Assembly (NCBI GenBank): GCA_903904835.1
Contig: CAIVEI010000057.1
Coordinates: 1 to 54,693 of the forward strand
From: an uncultured Schlesneria sp.
GTDB taxonomy: Bacteria; Planctomycetota; Planctomycetia; Planctomycetales; Planctomycetaceae
Direction of reading: 5' to 3'
DNA length: 54,693 nucleotides
Below the pieces are notes generated by a model, which was not told the DNA's origin, searched no databases, and saw nothing but the letters and a program-made list of their open reading frames with translations. This document shows positions 37,107 to 46,458 of this stretch, piece after piece; within the stretch, counting starts at the first letter, position 1, and each line of letters opens with the position of its first letter. Both the position numbers and the translations under genes were made by a program.

Positions 37107-38285
37107 ATGAATTCACTCGATTTCCCGGACGACGGGGCGGCAAACCTGTCACAAACAATCGGTCAAACGACTTCGCCGTTCAGAAACAAAAATATCGTCA
37201 TTTGCTGCGACGGCACCAGCAACGATGTCGCTTCCGATTCGACGAATGTTCTGAGACTTTTCCGCTCGCTGGAGCGGAGCGAACGTCAAATCGCTTTCTA
37301 TGATTCGGGTGTCGGTACGTTGGCTGATCCAACGAAAATCACTCGGGTTGGAAAGTACTGCAGCCGGATGCTCGACCAGGGAATCGGTCACGGAGTCCGG
37401 GAAAATGTCTGCACCGCCTACCGCTTTCTCGCGCGAACCTACCATCCGGGTGACCGGATTTTTTTGTTTGGTTTCAGCCGAGGAGCGTATACCGTCCGCG
37501 CATTGGCGGGAAAGATTCATTTCCTCGGACTGGTCCGGCCAGAACTCGAACATCTTGACCGACTGGCATGGGCCGTCCATGCGGATGACTATGACCGTCT
37601 GGCCGACAAGCGATTCCGTTATGGAAATCGTTTCAAAAGCGCGTTCTCGATCGATGAGAAGACTCGAATCACGTTCATTGGGGCCTGGGACACGGTCAGT
37701 TCGTTTGGATCGCCCTGGACTCCCCGGACGGTACCGAATTCTGCAAACAATCCGTCCGTAGACCACATTCGGCACGCGGTCTCGATTGACGAACATCGCG
37801 CTGTTTTTCAGCCGAATTTGTTTTTCCCGAAAACCCCGGATCAACACGTCAGCTTCAAACAAATCTGGTTCGCGGGAAGTCATTCAGACGTCGGTGGAGG
37901 CTTTCCGGAAGAGGAAAACGGGCTTTCCAAATATTCGCTCGAGTGGATGTACGTCGAAGCGGAAAAGTGCGGCTGTCTTTTCGACCAGTCCCGGAAGGAT
38001 CAATTCCTGGGTCGGTCCCCTGTGTATAAGGATAATTCGAAGGCGGACCCACTCGCCATCGCACACACTCAGATTGCAGGGGTGTTGTACAACGCGCTGG
38101 AATTCCTGCCACGAAGACAGTGGAACCACGATGCCAGCCGGCTGAAATGGTCTTTGCCGAACTGGTACCGGCGCAGGTCGATTCCAGAGAAATCAATTTT
38201 TCATACGTCGGTGGAAGCCAAACTACGTTTAGATTCGACATACCGGCCGAGAAACCTGCCGGAATCCTATTCGTTCGGCGAATAA
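37107..38285 (+). CDS. DUF2235 alpha/beta hydrolase (Tle1-like)
   Basis: About 392 residues from ATG 37107 (an earlier in-frame ATG at 37071 adds 12). It begins with NIVICCDGTSND, typical of DUF2235, then YDSGVGT, and the nucleophile elbow FLFGFSRGAYTVRALAG (G-x-S-x-G). The likely acid is Asp in FIGAWDTVSSFG and the His lies in IWFAGSHSDVGGGF. The family includes type VI secretion phospholipase effectors (Tle1), but no secretion or immunity genes flank this one and it has no signal peptide. I therefore call it only as a hydrolase. Confidence 0.88.
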   Translation: MNSLDFPDDGAANLSQTIGQTTSPFRNKNIVICCDGTSNDVASDSTNVLRLFRSLERSERQIAFYDSGVGTLADPTKITRVGKYCSRMLDQGIGHGVRENVCTAYRFLARTYHPGDRIFLFGFSRGAYTVRALAGKIHFLGLVRPELEHLDRLAWAVHADDYDRLADKRFRYGNRFKSAFSIDEKTRITFIGAWDTVSSFGSPWTPRTVPNSANNPSVDHIRHAVSIDEHRAVFQPNLFFPKTPDQHVSFKQIWFAGSHSDVGGGFPEEENGLSKYSLEWMYVEAEKCGCLFDQSRKDQFLGRSPVYKDNSKADPLAIAHTQIAGVLYNALEFLPRRQWNHDASRLKWSLPNWYRRRSIPEKSIFHTSVEAKLRLDSTYRPRNLPESYSFGE

Positions 38286-38528
38286 AATTCCCAGAAGAGA
38301 TCGCGGATCGAATCCCGATCGCAGGCCAAACATTTACTGAAGGATGACGGCAGAAAAGTGAAACATGAAACGGAAAGGCGATATTGTCCGATGTCGCCTT
38401 TGAACGCAGGCCAGCCCAGTCAATCGCCAAGCAACGTTGAAAGCCTCGAACAAATCGCGGATCAGCGCCATTGAGTAATCGGCATCTCTCCTTTTTCCCC
38501 TCACCCTACACCCGCCACCGCTCACCCG

Positions 38529-39260
38529 TCACTTACGGGACAAAACGTGACCCAGTCCACCGTCCACTCCAATCACCTGACCAGTGATCCAGTCGTTCTC
38601 AGGATTGAGCAGCCAGTCGACGAGGGAAGCAACCTGTTCTGGTTCCCCAAGTCGTCCCAGTGCGTGCATCTGCGCGGACGCTGTCGCACTTGCTGAACTT
38701 TCCCAGATCCGACGTGTCATCTCTGTGCGAATTAAACCTGGGCTGACAACGTTAACTCGAATGTTTTTTGCAGCGTAACTGGCCGCTGCCGAGCGGGCCA
38801 ATCCGATCACGCCAGCCTTCGCCGCTGCAATCGCTTCATGGTTCGCAATTCCGATTTCGGCTGCGGCAGAGGCGAACAGCACGATCGAACCCCCTTGTTC
38901 CCGCAGCAGCTTTGCACCCGTACGAACTGTCGCAAACGCGCTGAACAGGTTGGTTTCAATCGTTGCTCGGAATTCATCATCCGTGGTCGTGTGTGCGGAC
39001 TTCAATAACAGCGAGCCAACGCAATTCACCAGCCCTTTAATCCCGCCTGCCGTCTCAGCGGCCTTCCCTAAGGCATCTTCGAGCGACTGAGAATTCGTCA
39101 GGTCAACGGTCGCGAATTGTTGGTCAAGTTCCTCAGCCAGTGCACGCAGCTTCCCTTCATTTCGGCCTGCGAGTAACACCCGATGGCCGTTGCGAACCAG
39201 TCGCCGTGCTAGCACGCTACCGATCGTCCCCGTAGAACCGAGTATCGCGATCATGCTCAT
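38529..39260 (-). CDS. Short-chain dehydrogenase-like protein lacking the catalytic Tyr
   Basis: About 243 residues from ATG 39260; an earlier in-frame start would add 18. The Rossmann motif is MIAILGSTGTIGSVLARRLV, followed by VLLAGRNEGKL, VNCVGSLL and VVSPGLIRTEMTR, and the catalytic Ser is probably in VLFASAAAEIG. The usual YxxxK reads IAAAK (in NHEAIAAAKAGVIGL), so the proton-donor Tyr is Ile. It may therefore use another mechanism or only bind NAD(P). Divergent from the renalase-like gene with 186 bp between starts. Confidence 0.87.
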   Translation of the reverse strand: MSMIAILGSTGTIGSVLARRLVRNGHRVLLAGRNEGKLRALAEELDQQFATVDLTNSQSLEDALGKAAETAGGIKGLVNCVGSLLLKSAHTTTDDEFRATIETNLFSAFATVRTGAKLLREQGGSIVLFASAAAEIGIANHEAIAAAKAGVIGLARSAAASYAAKNIRVNVVSPGLIRTEMTRRIWESSASATASAQMHALGRLGEPEQVASLVDWLLNPENDWITGQVIGVDGGLGHVLSRK

Positions 39261-39446
39261 CCAACTTTCTTCCTGATAAAACCAAATAACTACTGGCGTC
39301 GACAATTCCATCAAATCAAGAATCGAAACCGCAAGGCGTTTGCAGGCTTAACCCTGCCTTCGGCCAATTCTGTAATTCGTCAACTTTTTGTATGATTTCT
39401 GGCTGCTGGCGTCATTTTTCGGAACACAAATACCGGTTGAAAACTG

Positions 39447-40433
39447 ATGAAATACGAAAATGTAGGAATCATTGGCGCAGGGATCGCCGGGCTCGTCTGT
39501 GCCGATCGACTTCGTCGCGAAGGGGTCGCGGTCACAATCCTGGAGAAATCTCGTGGCGTTGGAGGACGGTCCGCCACACGACATCTGGATGAAACAAGCT
39601 GTGATCACGGTGCCCAATACTTCACGGTAAGCGACCCTCTTTTTGCAGAACGAGTTGCCCATTGGCGAGATCATGGGGTTGTCGATATTTGGCAGGGGCG
39701 CATTGTCGCGATCGATTCAGGTGTGATTCGCGAACTGAATGAGACGCGTGAACGTCTGGTTGGCACACCCGGCATGAACAGTATCGGAAAACATCTGGCA
39801 TTGAATCTGGAGGTGGAAAATAGCACTGAGATCAATCGCGTTGAACGGTCGAACGAGCGATGGCGGGCTTTCGATGACGAGGGCCAGACTTACGGTCCGT
39901 TCGATGTTCTGATTTCAACGGCACCGCCGATTCAAACGCGCCGGCTTTTCACGGAATGGTCACCGCAATTTGCCGAACAACTTGATTCCATTGAGATGCT
40001 TCCCTGCTGGTCGGCGATTCTGAGGTTTGACTCTCGATTGCCAGTCGATTTTGACGGCGCGTTCGTTAACGGCGCGCCGCTGAGCTGGATTGCTCGTAAT
40101 AACAGCAAGCCCGGACGAGGTCCGTCTGAGTGCTGGTTGCTCCATGGCTCGGCGGCTTGGTCTGCAGTAAATGTTGACCGCGACCCTGAAGAATCGGGAA
40201 AAGCACTGGTCAATGAGTTTTGGAAGTTATTCGGTGGGGAACTCGTGCATCCGTCTAGCGTTACCGCTCACCGTTGGCGGTACTCGATACCTCGCGAAGT
40301 GCTGCCAACAAGATCTCTGTTCGACGACCAATTGCAGTTAGGATGTGCCGGTGACTGGTGCGGCGGACCTCGAATTGAGGGGGCATTTCTCAGCGGACAC
40401 GCACTGGCAATGTCTCTTCTCGAAGCACGATAG
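39447..40433 (+). CDS. Renalase-like FAD-dependent oxidoreductase
   Basis: 328 residues. The N terminus is the FAD-binding motif VGIIGAGIAGLVCADRL followed by VTILEKSRGVGGRSATRH, and CDHGAQYFTVSDPLF, characteristic of the renalase/amine-oxidase-like group of NAD(P)/FAD proteins. The C terminus ends with LGCAGDWCGGPRIEGAFLSG, the usual FAD-binding finish. Bacterial renalase-like enzymes oxidise aberrant dihydro forms of NAD(P)H; the reaction here is inferred. No signal peptide. Confidence 0.88.
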   Translation: MKYENVGIIGAGIAGLVCADRLRREGVAVTILEKSRGVGGRSATRHLDETSCDHGAQYFTVSDPLFAERVAHWRDHGVVDIWQGRIVAIDSGVIRELNETRERLVGTPGMNSIGKHLALNLEVENSTEINRVERSNERWRAFDDEGQTYGPFDVLISTAPPIQTRRLFTEWSPQFAEQLDSIEMLPCWSAILRFDSRLPVDFDGAFVNGAPLSWIARNNSKPGRGPSECWLLHGSAAWSAVNVDRDPEESGKALVNEFWKLFGGELVHPSSVTAHRWRYSIPREVLPTRSLFDDQLQLGCAGDWCGGPRIEGAFLSGHALAMSLLEAR

Positions 40434-40530
40434 CGACCTGAGCGTTTCGATCACTGGATCGCGACAGCCAGCACTTCGCCTGGGACTTTTTTCGCCATAT
40501 TCTTTTAAATTTAAGCGGTTTTGCCGATTC

Positions 40531-40618
40531 GGACGACGCTGGCAGCGTCGTCCACGTGGCCGACGCTGGCAGCGTCGGACTCTTCTGGAGTCGACGTCGC
40601 AAGGGCTGAAGCCCTTAT
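40531..40618. repeat. Three consecutive hairpins between two plus-strand genes
   Basis: GGACGACGCT-GGC-AGCGTCGTCC (10-bp stem) at 40531-40553, CCGACGCT-GGC-AGCGTCGG (8-bp stem) at 40560-40578, and AAGGGCT-GA-AGCCCTT at about 40603-40618. The first two share the same stem core and loop. It lies between the renalase-like gene and ricT and may act as a terminator or be part of a dispersed repeat family. Confidence 0.65.
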
Positions 40619-40725
40619 CACGGCCCTGTCCCTTGCCATCTGAGTACCTCAGCGGAGTATACTCCGCAACGTCAGAATCGAAGAATCAATACAAATCAAT
40701 AACTTGCCTCAATTTTGAAGGCCCT

Positions 40726-41787
40726 ATGGATACGCCCGCAGAAGACTTGTCTTACGTAATACGTTACGGCGTCACTCGGATACTTGGCGAATTCACCGCC
40801 AGGGGCTTTGGTTCGTTAGCCCGAGGAACTTCCGTGATCGTCCGAAGTGAACGAGGCCATGAATGGGGAACGGTCCTCAGCACGGCTACGGAACAAACTC
40901 GAACCTATCTTGGGACATCCGACGCTCATGGAAGAATCATTCGAATTGCGACACCGGAGGACGAGGTCGAGCGAGACCGTTCGATTCTCGCCGAAAAAGA
41001 AGCATTCGCAGGTTGCCTGGAACTGATTCAAGAGCGAAACATGCAGATGCAGTTGGTGGACGCCGAGCAAGTGATCGGTGGCGAACGGCTGATCTTCTAT
41101 TACGTTTCGGAACAGCGCGTCGATTTTCGCGATCTGGTCAAAGGGCTGGCGAAAAGGTTTCATGTTCGAATTGAGATGCGTCAAATCGGGATTCGGGATG
41201 AGGCGAAGTTGCTGGCCGACTATGGCGACTGCGGTCAGCCGGTCTGCTGCAATACATTCCTGCGTGAAATGCCGCCCGTTTCGATGAAGATGGCAAAGCT
41301 TCAAAAAGCGACGCTTGATCCGACAAAGATCTCGGGCCGATGTGGTCGACTGAAGTGCTGCCTGCGATACGAGTACGATACCTATGAAGAACACCGCAAG
41401 GAAATGCCGCCGGTCGGCGCAACTGTCGTGACGAAACAAGGGACGGGGAAGGTGATCGGTCAGGAATTACTGGCACAGAAACTGATGATCCAATATGAAG
41501 GGCAACGGCAGGTCATGACCGATGCGAAAGACGTGCTGACCGTCGTCAGCACGAAATCGTCGAAGTCCACTTCGCCCGCTCAGGAAAAACACTCGGACGA
41601 TCGAGCTGAGGCCGGTCAATCAAATAACGATCGACCAAGGCGAGATGCTAAGCCTCGGCATGATTCCAGGCCAAATCCGCGTCCTCGCGGCGAAACTCGC
41701 AGCGAAAAAGGTTCCGAAGAATTTGGTGATCGCCTGGATGCCGATGTGCCCGATGGTAGTGACGCTCCCGATTCGGATTTGGAGTGA
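40726..41787 (+). CDS. ricT: PSP1 domain protein, RicT/YaaT homologue
   Basis: About 353 residues from ATG 40726; the open frame extends upstream to 40345 but that part is intergenic sequence with repeats. The PSP1 domain covers about 10-215 with the Cys-rich signature ADYGDCGQPVCCNTFL and SGRCGRLKCCLRYE, which in RicT contributes to an iron-sulfur cluster. EKEAFAGCLELIQERNMQMQLVD is also typical. In Bacillus RicT works with RlbA and YmcA to control RNase Y and development; partners here are not identified. The C-terminal 90 residues are Arg/Asp/Ser-rich and disordered. It ends overlapping the VanZ gene's first possible start. Confidence 0.92.
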   Translation: MDTPAEDLSYVIRYGVTRILGEFTARGFGSLARGTSVIVRSERGHEWGTVLSTATEQTRTYLGTSDAHGRIIRIATPEDEVERDRSILAEKEAFAGCLELIQERNMQMQLVDAEQVIGGERLIFYYVSEQRVDFRDLVKGLAKRFHVRIEMRQIGIRDEAKLLADYGDCGQPVCCNTFLREMPPVSMKMAKLQKATLDPTKISGRCGRLKCCLRYEYDTYEEHRKEMPPVGATVVTKQGTGKVIGQELLAQKLMIQYEGQRQVMTDAKDVLTVVSTKSSKSTSPAQEKHSDDRAEAGQSNNDRPRRDAKPRHDSRPNPRPRGETRSEKGSEEFGDRLDADVPDGSDAPDSDLE

Positions 41788-41798
41788 ACAGAGTCCCG

Positions 41799-42245
41799 AT
41801 GTCGAACTCGATCGCGGCTGACCCGGCCCAATCCAATTCGGTTCAACCCAAAACGTCCCTGGCGACACGCGTGGTGTTTGCCATGCTCTGTGTTTATTGG
41901 GGGGCGTTATTTTACGGGACTCATACAAAAGTCCCCGAGGGATTGTTGCCAGGTAATTCCGATAAGTTCATCCATTTCTGGGCGTACGCCGGTTTGGCGA
42001 TGTTGTTAATGTCACTGAGGGTCACTTGGGGTGCTTGCACCTGGCTGAGCGTATTGATTGCCTGGTGCATTCTGGCCATTTACGGCGTATTTGACGAGTT
42101 GACACAGCTACTGGTAAATCGGAACGCAGACATTTTCGACTGGGTCTGTGACGTGACAGGTGCGGCAGCGGGGTTGGCCCTCGTGACGTTTGTTGTCTGG
42201 TATTTCCGACGGCGATCACGATATGCTCTGGACGACTTGGGATAA
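41799..42245 (+). CDS. VanZ-like family membrane protein
   Basis: 148 residues from ATG 41799 (a GTG at 41784 overlaps ricT by four bases). Four hydrophobic helices are visible; the family pattern is present as DKFIHFWAYAGLAMLL, IYGVFDELTQLLVNRNADIFDW and VTGAAAGLALV. VanZ proteins are small inner-membrane proteins, one of which gives low teicoplanin resistance; the general role is unknown. It is very likely cotranscribed with ricT. Confidence 0.88.
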   Translation: MSNSIAADPAQSNSVQPKTSLATRVVFAMLCVYWGALFYGTHTKVPEGLLPGNSDKFIHFWAYAGLAMLLMSLRVTWGACTWLSVLIAWCILAIYGVFDELTQLLVNRNADIFDWVCDVTGAAAGLALVTFVVWYFRRRSRYALDDLG

Positions 42246-42259
42246 TGCAAAAAAGCTTT

Positions 42260-42425
42260 AACCACGAAACACACGAAAAATACGAAATAAGAATCGGGAG
42301 AAAAGACGAGACATCATTTGTAAATCATGTCGAAATATCGGCCCTGAATTACGAATCAATTGACTTCTCCGTCTGCCCTGTTTTTTCGTTTGTTTCGTGT
42401 GTTTCGGGTATTTCGTGCTTATCCT
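42260..42425. repeat. Imperfect palindrome built of CGAAACACACGAAA-type units
   Basis: CACGAAACACACGAAAAATACG on the left and the complementary GTTTCGTGTGTTTCGGGTATTTCGTG on the right bracket about 110 bp. Short direct ACGAAA units repeat inside each arm. This type of element is common in spacers of planctomycetes and other PVC bacteria, as far as I recall. Confidence 0.6.
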
Positions 42426-42515
42426 CCTCGTCTGAAATTGGGTTGCGGGCAAAGACCGCGCCATGTGTATCTGTAGTTAATACGCTTTTCCGAAACGAAA
42501 AAAAGGCAGTCCTTC

Positions 42516-43289
42516 ATGTCTGACGAGCCCCTGATCGCTGTTTTTGTGGATTTTGAGAATCTGGCGATCGGTGTCCGGCACATGAAATCGGGGGCGTTCC
42601 AGATTCAACTGATTCTTAAACGACTGCTGGAAAAAGGGCGAATTGTCCATAAGCGAGCGTATTGCGACTGGAGCAACTACCGTGATGCGGTTCGCGAATT
42701 CCATGCGCAGGGGATCGAATTAATCGATATTCCTCAAAGCAAAATGAGCGGTAAAAACAGTGCCGACATTCGCATGGTTGTGGACGCGATCGACCTTTGT
42801 TATTCGAAGCAACACATCGACGTGTTCGCGTTGATCTCAGGGGACAGCGATTTTTCGCCACTCGTTTCCAAGTTGAAAGAGAACAACAAACGGGTGCTGG
42901 GGTGCGGGGTCAAAAGTTCCACTTCAGATCTTTTGATCGCAAACTGCGACGAGTTCATCTATTACGACGATTTGATTCGCGTGGCCCAAAAGCCCGCCAT
43001 TGTGGCGAAAGCCGGGTTGAAAAAAGAAGGTAAGACACAGGAAGCGTTCGATCGATTGCTGGAGGTCCTGAATTCACTCGAACAAGATTATGATCCGCCG
43101 ATCTGGGGTTCAATGCTTAAACAGGCGATCAAACGTGTTCATCCCGGTTTCAACGAAGGTTACTACGGCTACGGAACATTCAGCGATCTGCTGCACGACA
43201 TCGAAGACGAAGGGCTGATTGAACTCGAATTCGACGAAAAGCGCGGCAACTATCAAATTCGGACAAAAAAGGTTGTGAAGAAGCGATGA
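42516..43289 (+). CDS. NYN-domain RNase-like protein with C-terminal OST-HTH/LOTUS domain
   Basis: 257 residues. The NYN (LabA/DUF88) domain spans about 1-150, with the metal-binding acidic residues in [24 protein letters not shown] and [14 protein letters not shown]. After a linker, residues about 170-250 ([49 protein letters not shown]) form a LOTUS winged-helix domain, thought to bind RNA. The protein is probably an RNA-cleaving or RNA-binding regulator. Its stop overlaps the start of the aldolase gene (ATGA), so the two are translationally coupled. Confidence 0.9.
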   Translation: MSDEPLIAVFVDFENLAIGVRHMKSGAFQIQLILKRLLEKGRIVHKRAYCDWSNYRDAVREFHAQGIELIDIPQSKMSGKNSADIRMVVDAIDLCYSKQHIDVFALISGDSDFSPLVSKLKENNKRVLGCGVKSSTSDLLIANCDEFIYYDDLIRVAQKPAIVAKAGLKKEGKTQEAFDRLLEVLNSLEQDYDPPIWGSMLKQAIKRVHPGFNEGYYGYGTFSDLLHDIEDEGLIELEFDEKRGNYQIRTKKVVKKR

Positions 43290-44386
43290 GACCACCGATC
43301 AGCGAAGAAATTATTGATCTCCGCAGTGATACTGTCACGAAGCCGACCCCCGAGATGCGCGCCGCGATTGCCAGCGCCGAAGTCGGGGATGATATGTCAG
43401 GAGAAGATCCGACGGTCAATCGACTGGAACGGATGGTCGCCGATCTGCTCGATAAAGAAGCTGCCGTTTACAATTGTTCGGGAACGCAGTCAAACCAGAT
43501 GGCGATCCGGGCGCATTGTCAGCAGGGTGACGAAATCCTGATTGATGAGACCGGGCATATCGTGAACTATGAAGCGGGTGGTCCTGCAGCCCTGAGCGGT
43601 GTTTCTGCTCGCTGCCTTCGCGGACGAGGCGGATTACTGGATGTTGAGGATCTGGAAGGGAAAGTCCGTCCAGACAATCAGCATTGTTGTATCACTCGCC
43701 TGGTCTGTATCGAGAACACGACCAATCTTGGCGGCGGACGTGTCTGGCCACTGGATCAGGTGAAACGTGTCGGCGAATGGGCGCAGTCTTATGGACTTAA
43801 GGTCCATCTCGATGGAGCACGTCTGTTCAACGCGGCGATCGCAGCGGGTTACAGCGCGAAAGAGTTCACCAGTCACGTCGATTCGGTGTCGATTTGCTTT
43901 TCCAAGGGACTCGGTTGTCCCATGGGGTCGATTCTGGTTGGGGACAAAGCCACGATTCAGCGGGCCAGACGGGCACGAAAATTGTTCGGTGGTGCGCTGC
44001 GGCAGGCAGGGATGATGGCGGCGGCGGCGATTTATGCACTCGAAAATCATATCGATCGATTATCGGAAGATCATGATAATGCGCGAGTTTTTGCCGAGTC
44101 GATCGCGACGATTGACGGAGTTCGAATGAACGTTACCGATGTCGAGTCCAACCTTGTGTTTTTTGAGATTAACCCGGAATTGGGGACCGCTGCTCAGTTG
44201 TCAGCGACGCTGTTACGGCGGGGTGTGAAGATTAACCCGACGGGACCTCAGCGACTTCGGGCATGTACCCATCTGGATGTGAACCAGAGCCAGGTAATTC
44301 GAGCTGCAGACGTGGTTCGAGAATGTCTGTCCGCCGGGATTCAGAAAAGCAACAGTGACGCGCGCGGTGCATACGCCACTCGTTGA
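43286..44386 (+). CDS. Low-specificity L-threonine aldolase family, PLP-dependent
   Basis: 366 residues. It starts with [19 protein letters not shown] and [15 protein letters not shown], characteristic of threonine aldolase/beta-eliminating lyases. The PLP-binding Lys is in [18 protein letters not shown], and [15 protein letters not shown] holds the cofactor-binding Asp. It splits L-threonine into glycine and acetaldehyde. Length is close to family norm. It follows the NYN gene with a four-base overlap. No other glycine or threonine genes are adjacent. Confidence 0.93.
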   Translation: MRPPISEEIIDLRSDTVTKPTPEMRAAIASAEVGDDMSGEDPTVNRLERMVADLLDKEAAVYNCSGTQSNQMAIRAHCQQGDEILIDETGHIVNYEAGGPAALSGVSARCLRGRGGLLDVEDLEGKVRPDNQHCCITRLVCIENTTNLGGGRVWPLDQVKRVGEWAQSYGLKVHLDGARLFNAAIAAGYSAKEFTSHVDSVSICFSKGLGCPMGSILVGDKATIQRARRARKLFGGALRQAGMMAAAAIYALENHIDRLSEDHDNARVFAESIATIDGVRMNVTDVESNLVFFEINPELGTAAQLSATLLRRGVKINPTGPQRLRACTHLDVNQSQVIRAADVVRECLSAGIQKSNSDARGAYATR

Positions 44387-45046
44387 CGCTCTTCCGTCGC
44401 AACGCGACAGCCCTATGTCAGCCCAGGCCATCGGCTGGGTTTCGGCCAACCAAAATACGCAAAACCCAATCAAGGTGGCCCTAATCCACTACATTGATTG
44501 TTGGTTACATTCGTCGAATCGAATGGGCTTCGTTCATTTGCGGTGATTCCAACCTCCGTGAATCAGGGCCAGCCCTTTGCGGTTTTGTTTTGTTGTATCT
44601 AGTCACGAACTGAGGCCGTTGGCCTGGGCTGACATAGGGCGGTCCCGTTGGGGCTTTGAATTGAAGATTCGATGCGAAACGTCCGTCGCTATCGATTTTC
44701 ATCGTGATGTTGTTTCAATTACTCATCCGTTGTCATCCTAAAAACGTGAGTACAGACGAACGCCGAACCCGAGGATCGCAGGCGAGGGGATCTTGGCGCC
44801 TCGTATTCACAGACAATTAACATTTCCAACACAATTTATTCATTTCCGAACCTAGAATCACGCGGACTAATGAAAGGCATTGGCGACCGCCGGTAGGTGC
44901 CGTTTCGTCAAGTATTTAGCTGCGAGCGTCGGGGTGAAATGGTGATTACGTTTTCGAAATTTCAGGTTTAGTATGAAATTCTCGGTTCGTTCATCGGTTC
45001 TGAACAATTGATCTCTAAGATCAAGAAATCGATGTTGGTGGCAACC
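44387..45046. other. Intergenic region with MITE-like palindrome
   Basis: No gene recognised. It contains the 231-bp inverted-repeat element listed at 44410-44640; the remainder up to the DUF1559 leader shows nothing I can name. Confidence 0.5.
44410..44640. repeat. 231-bp element with perfect 21-bp inverted ends
   Basis: Positions 44410-44430 (GCCCTATGTCAGCCCAGG and onward) are exact reverse complements of 44620-44640. The interior has looser inverted complementarity (GCAAAACCC against GGTTTTG). It resembles a miniature inverted-repeat transposable element. The termini share GTCAGCCCAGG with the three-hairpin repeats, so the two families may be related. Confidence 0.75.
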
Positions 45047-45286
45047 GCGAAGCTGGCGGGCGGTTCATCAGGGATGGTTTTGCTTGCCAGGATTGCATTG
45101 CCAGGAGAATCGATTTTTTGATTTGAAAATTGAAGCGTTTGCACGTTTAAGATGTCATAAGAATCAATGATTCTTGTTTTCGCTGTCCGGGAAGATGAGC
45201 AGTTGGCCGCATGGAACTGCAATTGTTAATACCTTTGGACTTTGTCCATTATTGGTTTGTTTCACTCGTTTAAGGAAAAAGAAAGA
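45047..45286 (+). promoter_or_regulatory. Long conserved leader of the first tandem DUF1559 gene
   Basis: About 240 bp that align along most of their length with the leader at 47032-47263. Shared blocks include GCGAAGCTGGCGGGCGGTTC, ATGGTTTTG, CCAGGAGAATCG followed by T-rich sequence, ATGATTCTTG, GGGAAGATGA and CACTCG followed by AAGGAAAA as ribosome binding site. It likely holds promoter and untranslated regulatory region; exact signals cannot be placed. Confidence 0.55.
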
Positions 45287-46378
45287 ATGTCGAAGAAGCC
45301 GTTCCGCAAAGCATTTACACTGATCGAGCTGCTGGTGGTGATCGCCATCATCGCCGTCTTGATCGCCCTGTTGTTGCCAGCCGTACAGCAGGCTCGTGAA
45401 GCCGCCCGCCGCACGCAGTGCAAGAACAACATTAAGCAGATGGGTCTTGCCGCTCACAACTACGAAGGTACCTACGGCCGGTTCCCAACCGCCGGTGAAG
45501 GTCTTGCGCTGGGTAATCCTTACCAAAAGGCCCTTTTCCCTGTTTCGTTCTACATTCAGGCCCTCCCGTTCATCGATCAGGCGCCTTTGTACAACCAATT
45601 CAACTTTGCGTTTCACTACTCGGAAGGTACGGTCACTGGCAATGCCACTGCCGCGAAAAGCAAGATTCCTCCATTCCTCTGCCCAAGCAACGCCATCAAC
45701 GCTGCTGACACGTTGGGCTTCGGCTTGTGTGACTACATGCCAATCGCTTACGTCGATCTCTGCCCAACGAGCGGTGTTTCGTTAGGGAGCGGCGGTGCAT
45801 GTGTCGGTGGCGTTCGTGATCCTGTTCAGGCAGCAAACTGGGGTTCTGCAAAGGACTCAGCGTTTGGTCTCTTCGGCAACCGAATCGGTGATACCACCGA
45901 CGGTACAAGCAATACGATCGCGATTTTCGAAGACGCTGGACGAACGAGCCTGCAGACTGTTGGCGGTAACTACGTTCAAGCTCAATTGTTGAGTGCTGTT
46001 CCACCGTATAACAACGGCGGTACCGTCCCCGGTTGGACCGCCGGAAATATGTGTGGTGCCAGCGGAACGAAGACTTGCCCAAATCGTTGGGCCGACGGTG
46101 ATACCGGCAACGGTGTGTCCGGTTCACCTTACGCGATTACGATCGGTAGTTCACAGGGGATCATTAACCAGAACTCAACTCCTGTTGGTGGACCAGCGAC
46201 CTGTCCTTGGTCGACCAACAACTGTGGTCCAAACGACGAGCCATTCAGCCTTCACGTTGGTGGCTGCCATGCACTGCTCGCCGATGGTTCCGTTCGCTTC
46301 ATCTCCCAGAACGTTGACACCGATACGATCCGCAAGCTTTGCGATCGCGCCGATGGTGGCGTTGTTGGCGATTTCTAA
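45287..46378 (+). CDS. DUF1559 prepilin-like protein, tandem copy 1
   Basis: 363 residues from ATG 45287 (AAGGAAAAAGAAAG ribosome binding region); the frame open to 45242 is leader. The prepilin-type N terminus is [20 protein letters not shown] with a short basic leader (MSKKPFRK). DUF1559 markers: [57 protein letters not shown], and [19 protein letters not shown] at the C terminus. It is very similar to the next gene, differing mainly in an insert before the Trp-rich [11 protein letters not shown] region. Strong intrinsic terminator follows. Expected to be a pseudopilin-like envelope protein. Confidence 0.95.
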   Translation: MSKKPFRKAFTLIELLVVIAIIAVLIALLLPAVQQAREAARRTQCKNNIKQMGLAAHNYEGTYGRFPTAGEGLALGNPYQKALFPVSFYIQALPFIDQAPLYNQFNFAFHYSEGTVTGNATAAKSKIPPFLCPSNAINAADTLGFGLCDYMPIAYVDLCPTSGVSLGSGGACVGGVRDPVQAANWGSAKDSAFGLFGNRIGDTTDGTSNTIAIFEDAGRTSLQTVGGNYVQAQLLSAVPPYNNGGTVPGWTAGNMCGASGTKTCPNRWADGDTGNGVSGSPYAITIGSSQGIINQNSTPVGGPATCPWSTNNCGPNDEPFSLHVGGCHALLADGSVRFISQNVDTDTIRKLCDRADGGVVGDF

Positions 46379-46426
46379 GATCGGTTAAGAAACGCTCGGT
46401 TTTGAGAGCCTTTCCTCTGAAACGAA

Positions 46427-46458
46427 CCCCTCGGTGGCACTGCTGCCGAGGGGTTTTC
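46427..46458 (+). terminator. Intrinsic terminator of tandem DUF1559 copy 1
   Basis: CCCCTCGGTGGCA-CTG-CTGCCGAGGGG hairpin followed by TTTTCTT. The second gene has the matching hairpin at 48381. Confidence 0.9.

Noticed and set aside
37107-38285. Type VI secretion effector module
   Set aside because: DUF2235 alone is not enough: no VgrG, Hcp, PAAR or immunity gene is nearby.
40345-40725. N-terminal extension of the ricT frame
   Set aside because: The extension overlaps the end of the renalase-like gene and then the intergenic hairpins; the PSP1 homology starts right after ATG 40726.
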